Source: Thermoanaerobaculia bacterium (lineage in GTDB: Bacteria > Acidobacteriota > Thermoanaerobaculia > Gp7-AA8). From it: 7,207 nucleotides of DNA. The DNA is taken from the NCBI GenBank assembly GCA_023700825.1, contig JAMPYE010000208.1, positions 1 through 7,207 of the forward strand. The letters are read 5' to 3'. Under the pieces are notes generated by a model. It worked only from the letters and a program-made list of their open reading frames with translations. It had not been told where the DNA came from and made no database searches. Positions 6,380 through 7,207 of this stretch are shown in pieces (position 1 is the stretch's first letter; the number at the start of each line of letters is the position of its first letter). The position numbers and the translations under genes were made by a program.

Positions 6380-7207
6380 CAGTGAAAATACCTATTCCTA
6401 TTGTTTTCTTCACTCTGGGGAACAGGTTCCATGCGTTCCCTGATCGTGATGTACTCGCTGTCGACGGCTCCACCCGGAGCAACAACGTAATGGAAACGCG
6501 CGCTGCTCTTCTCGCCATCCGGAATGTCGCCGATGTCGGAGTTCATCACGCAAGCTTCGTTCCCAGTGTACGCGGGAACCGTCGACGGATTCGTGAAGAT
6601 CTCGTTGCAGTGGTCGTCATCCGATGCTGGAGTGTTGCCCAGGATCGGAGAATACACCTGGTTTACGCGCCACTCGTGCGCTAGTTCATGGGCGAGAATC
6701 TTCCCGGGGTGTGCCTTGCCCATGTTCTTCGTGAAGATCCAGCCGTCGTTGAAGCCGTCGGCCACCTTGACGCCACCTCTCAGCCCTGGGTAGTACGATG
6801 CTGCGAAGAAGACCTGATGGTTGTCCTCGGCTCTGCGATCAATCCCGCGTCTCGTTGCGCTCCTCATCCATTTCCGCGAGATCCAATCCCTCTCGTTGTG
6901 ATTTGGAATCTCCTCGAAATAGGGCACGTACCCGTCGTGAGGCAGCGCGAGCGAGGCTGTTGGCGCACCATCCGCCCGAGCGTCGTCTGTCAGCCAAACG
7001 GTTTCCACGAAGGCATCTGCAAAGAGAGCTGCAACTCTGGAAAGATCCAAGGTGAAATAGTCGACGGTCCGGTCGTTCCGGAACCACTCCTGCGCCTCCC
7101 GATTTCCGTGGACACTCAATTGAGGCAACATGCCTCGAGAAAGAGAGGAGTCCATGCGAAGGAACAAGAAGGGATCCGGGGCCTCGGAGGGAGCCCGAAG
7201 GGCGACC
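6379..7207 (-). CDS. putative HExxH zinc metallopeptidase, 5' end beyond window
   Basis: This is probably the C-terminal part of a secreted zinc metallopeptidase. The frame is open to the right edge of the window and the visible N-terminus has no signal peptide, so the true start is likely outside. If the gene starts inside, ATG at 7155 or TTG at 7167 are the options. KILAHELAHEWRVN gives the HExxH zinc motif (His codons 6690-6688 and 6678-6676, catalytic Glu 6687-6685). A conserved-looking DDDHCNEI supplies a possible third ligand, His at 6612-6610, 22 residues after the second. NEACVMNSDIG follows, with Met at 6546-6544 placed like the Met-turn of metzincins, then ARFHY. In classical metzincins the third His is six residues after the second, so the spacing here implies an inserted loop or another family. 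The final codons NRNRYFH end in TGA, which overlaps the next gene's ATG by one base. The substrate is unknown. Confidence 0.72.
   Translation of the reverse strand, partial: VALRAPSEAPDPFLFLRMDSSLSRGMLPQLSVHGNREAQEWFRNDRTVDYFTLDLSRVAALFADAFVETVWLTDDARADGAPTASLALPHDGYVPYFEEIPNHNERDWISRKWMRSATRRGIDRRAEDNHQVFFAASYYPGLRGGVKVADGFNDGWIFTKNMGKAHPGKILAHELAHEWRVNQVYSPILGNTPASDDDHCNEIFTNPSTVPAYTGNEACVMNSDIGDIPDGEKSSARFHYVVAPGGAVDSEYITIRERMEPVPQSEENNRNRYFH

Noticed and set aside
5873..6684. Several + strand open frames opposite the secreted protein and peptidase genes
   Set aside because: No domains or ribosome sites, and they oppose genes supported by a signal peptide, HELAH/CVMN motifs and stop-start coupling.
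1..7207. CRISPR array, tRNA or rRNA genes, insertion sequence or attachment site
   Set aside because: No regularly spaced repeats, cloverleaf-like sequence, ribosomal RNA signatures, transposase motifs or flanking inverted repeats were seen on either strand.

Overview
The window looks like a high-GC bacterial chromosome segment, GC-rich at third codon positions. It has two converging gene sets with the wreck of a third gene between them. The taxon cannot be fixed from the sequence. The combination of an archaeal-style 2-oxoacid fermentation module and secreted proteins with a DRGQ-type C-terminal domain would suit Acidobacteriota or a similar soil or sediment lineage, but that is only an impression.

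Region 1 (about 208-4712, + strand) is a tight three-gene operon: iorA, iorB, and a single-chain ADP-forming acyl-CoA synthetase (acetate--CoA ligase family). The first gap is 12 bases and the second junction is an ATGA overlap. By family knowledge, IorAB decarboxylates aryl-pyruvates (from transamination of Trp, Phe or Tyr) to aryl-acetyl-CoA and passes electrons to a ferredoxin. The synthetase can then convert the thioester to free acid with formation of ATP. Together they form a compact route for energy-yielding aromatic amino acid breakdown. Two points are unusual. IorA stops before the C-terminal iron-sulfur domain, and the synthetase carries its ATP-grasp half in front of its CoA-binding half.

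Region 2 (about 4721-5073, - strand) is a relic of a penicillin-binding protein 1C transpeptidase domain. It has a frameshift, is cut at both ends, and has Gly where the catalytic Ser should be.

Region 3 (about 5165-7207, - strand) is a two-gene unit of lower GC content. The upstream gene enters through the right edge of the window and encodes a probable zinc metallopeptidase (HELAH plus a Met-turn-like CVMN). Its stop overlaps by one base the start of a 404-residue secreted protein with an N-terminal Ig-like region, a helical middle and a C-terminal DRGQ-type domain. Both look like cell-surface or exported proteins of unknown role.

Across the regions the octamer GGTTAGGC recurs four times, with a fifth 7-base copy. 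In the operon it accounts for the only two TTA leucine codons found.
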